DNA from: Clostridiales bacterium UBA6330
GTDB taxonomy: Bacteria > Bacillota > Clostridia > Oscillospirales > CAG-272
Reading direction: 5' to 3'
NCBI GenBank assembly: GCA_002438075.1
Contig: DJSQ01000034.1
Coordinates: forward strand, 606 to 6,259
DNA length: 5,654 bases
A model generated the notes under the pieces. It was not told the origin of the DNA. It did not search any database and saw nothing but the letters and a program-made list of their open reading frames with translations. Positions 5,592-5,654 of this stretch are shown in pieces; position 1 is the first letter of the stretch; each line of letters opens with the position of its first letter. The translations under genes and the position numbers were made by a program.

Positions 5592-5637
5592 TTGGAGGCG
5601 CAGGGAGACCCCTTGAAAGGGGCTCCCTACCCTCCAA
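5592..5637. repeat. Long imperfect hairpin after the operon
   Basis: The outer arms ttggagg (5592-5598) and cctccaa (5631-5637) pair, followed by inner arms agggag (5602-5607) with ctccct (5623-5628) and cccctt (5609-5614) with aagggg (5617-5622), with one bulged A and a small internal loop. It begins 11 bases after the oxidoreductase stop. There is no T-tract on the + strand, so classical intrinsic termination is doubtful. It could stabilise the 3' end of the mRNA or be a copy of a dispersed palindromic repeat. Confidence 0.6.
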
Positions 5638-5654
5638 ACCTCCCTGACCCTCCC

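Noticed and set aside
5625..5654. G-quadruplex on the minus strand
   Set aside because: The G-runs are present, but one loop is 9 bases, longer than the usual limit, and overlapping hairpin pairing competes with it.

Overview
The window looks like the chromosome of a GC-rich member of the Bacillota, most likely Clostridia. This is inferred from strong AGGAGG-type ribosome binding sites, near-consensus sigma-A promoters, a cdaA-centred operon and a Clostridia-style XRE regulator. Species cannot be named from the sequence alone. All supported genes lie on the + strand.

Layout. Bases 1-396 hold no convincing gene. They are GC-rich and unusually full of inverted repeats, including a 62-base element at 221-282, and they end at a strong 16-bp-stem terminator (397-440) whose upstream transcript is not identified. 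Bases 441-577 show nothing clear. A near-perfect sigma-A promoter (602-630), with a 13-bp-arm inverted repeat (631-658) over the expected transcription start, drives a two-gene unit. That unit encodes a TetR-family repressor (680-1297) and a CPBP-family intramembrane protease (1294-2103), joined by an ATGA stop/start overlap. A second promoter (2157-2185) serves a short XRE-type regulator (2235-2507) that appears to be cut short by a frameshift, followed by a good terminator (2597-2620).

A third promoter (2653-2681) starts a tightly packed operon with three genes. The first is CdaA, the membrane diadenylate cyclase that makes c-di-AMP (2749-3747). The second is a 68-residue single-pass membrane protein that looks like only the N-terminal anchor of CdaR/YbbR (3744-3950). 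The third is a large COG2509-type FAD-dependent oxidoreductase (3947-5581). Both junctions in this operon are 4-base ATGA overlaps, which suggests translational coupling. The window ends in a hairpin without a T-tract (5592-5637).

How the genes work together. The TetR-CPBP pair reads as a self-contained, autoregulated module: a ligand-sensing repressor controls itself and a membrane protease. The cdaA operon is likely a housekeeping unit for c-di-AMP signalling. Its odd points are that the usual large extracytoplasmic CdaR partner is reduced to a membrane anchor with a short acidic tail, and that a flavoprotein of unknown substrate is coupled to it. The TetR/CPBP/XRE stretch looks visibly lower in GC than the cdaA operon, so it may be accessory DNA. 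No CRISPR array, transposase, tRNA or rRNA was recognised.
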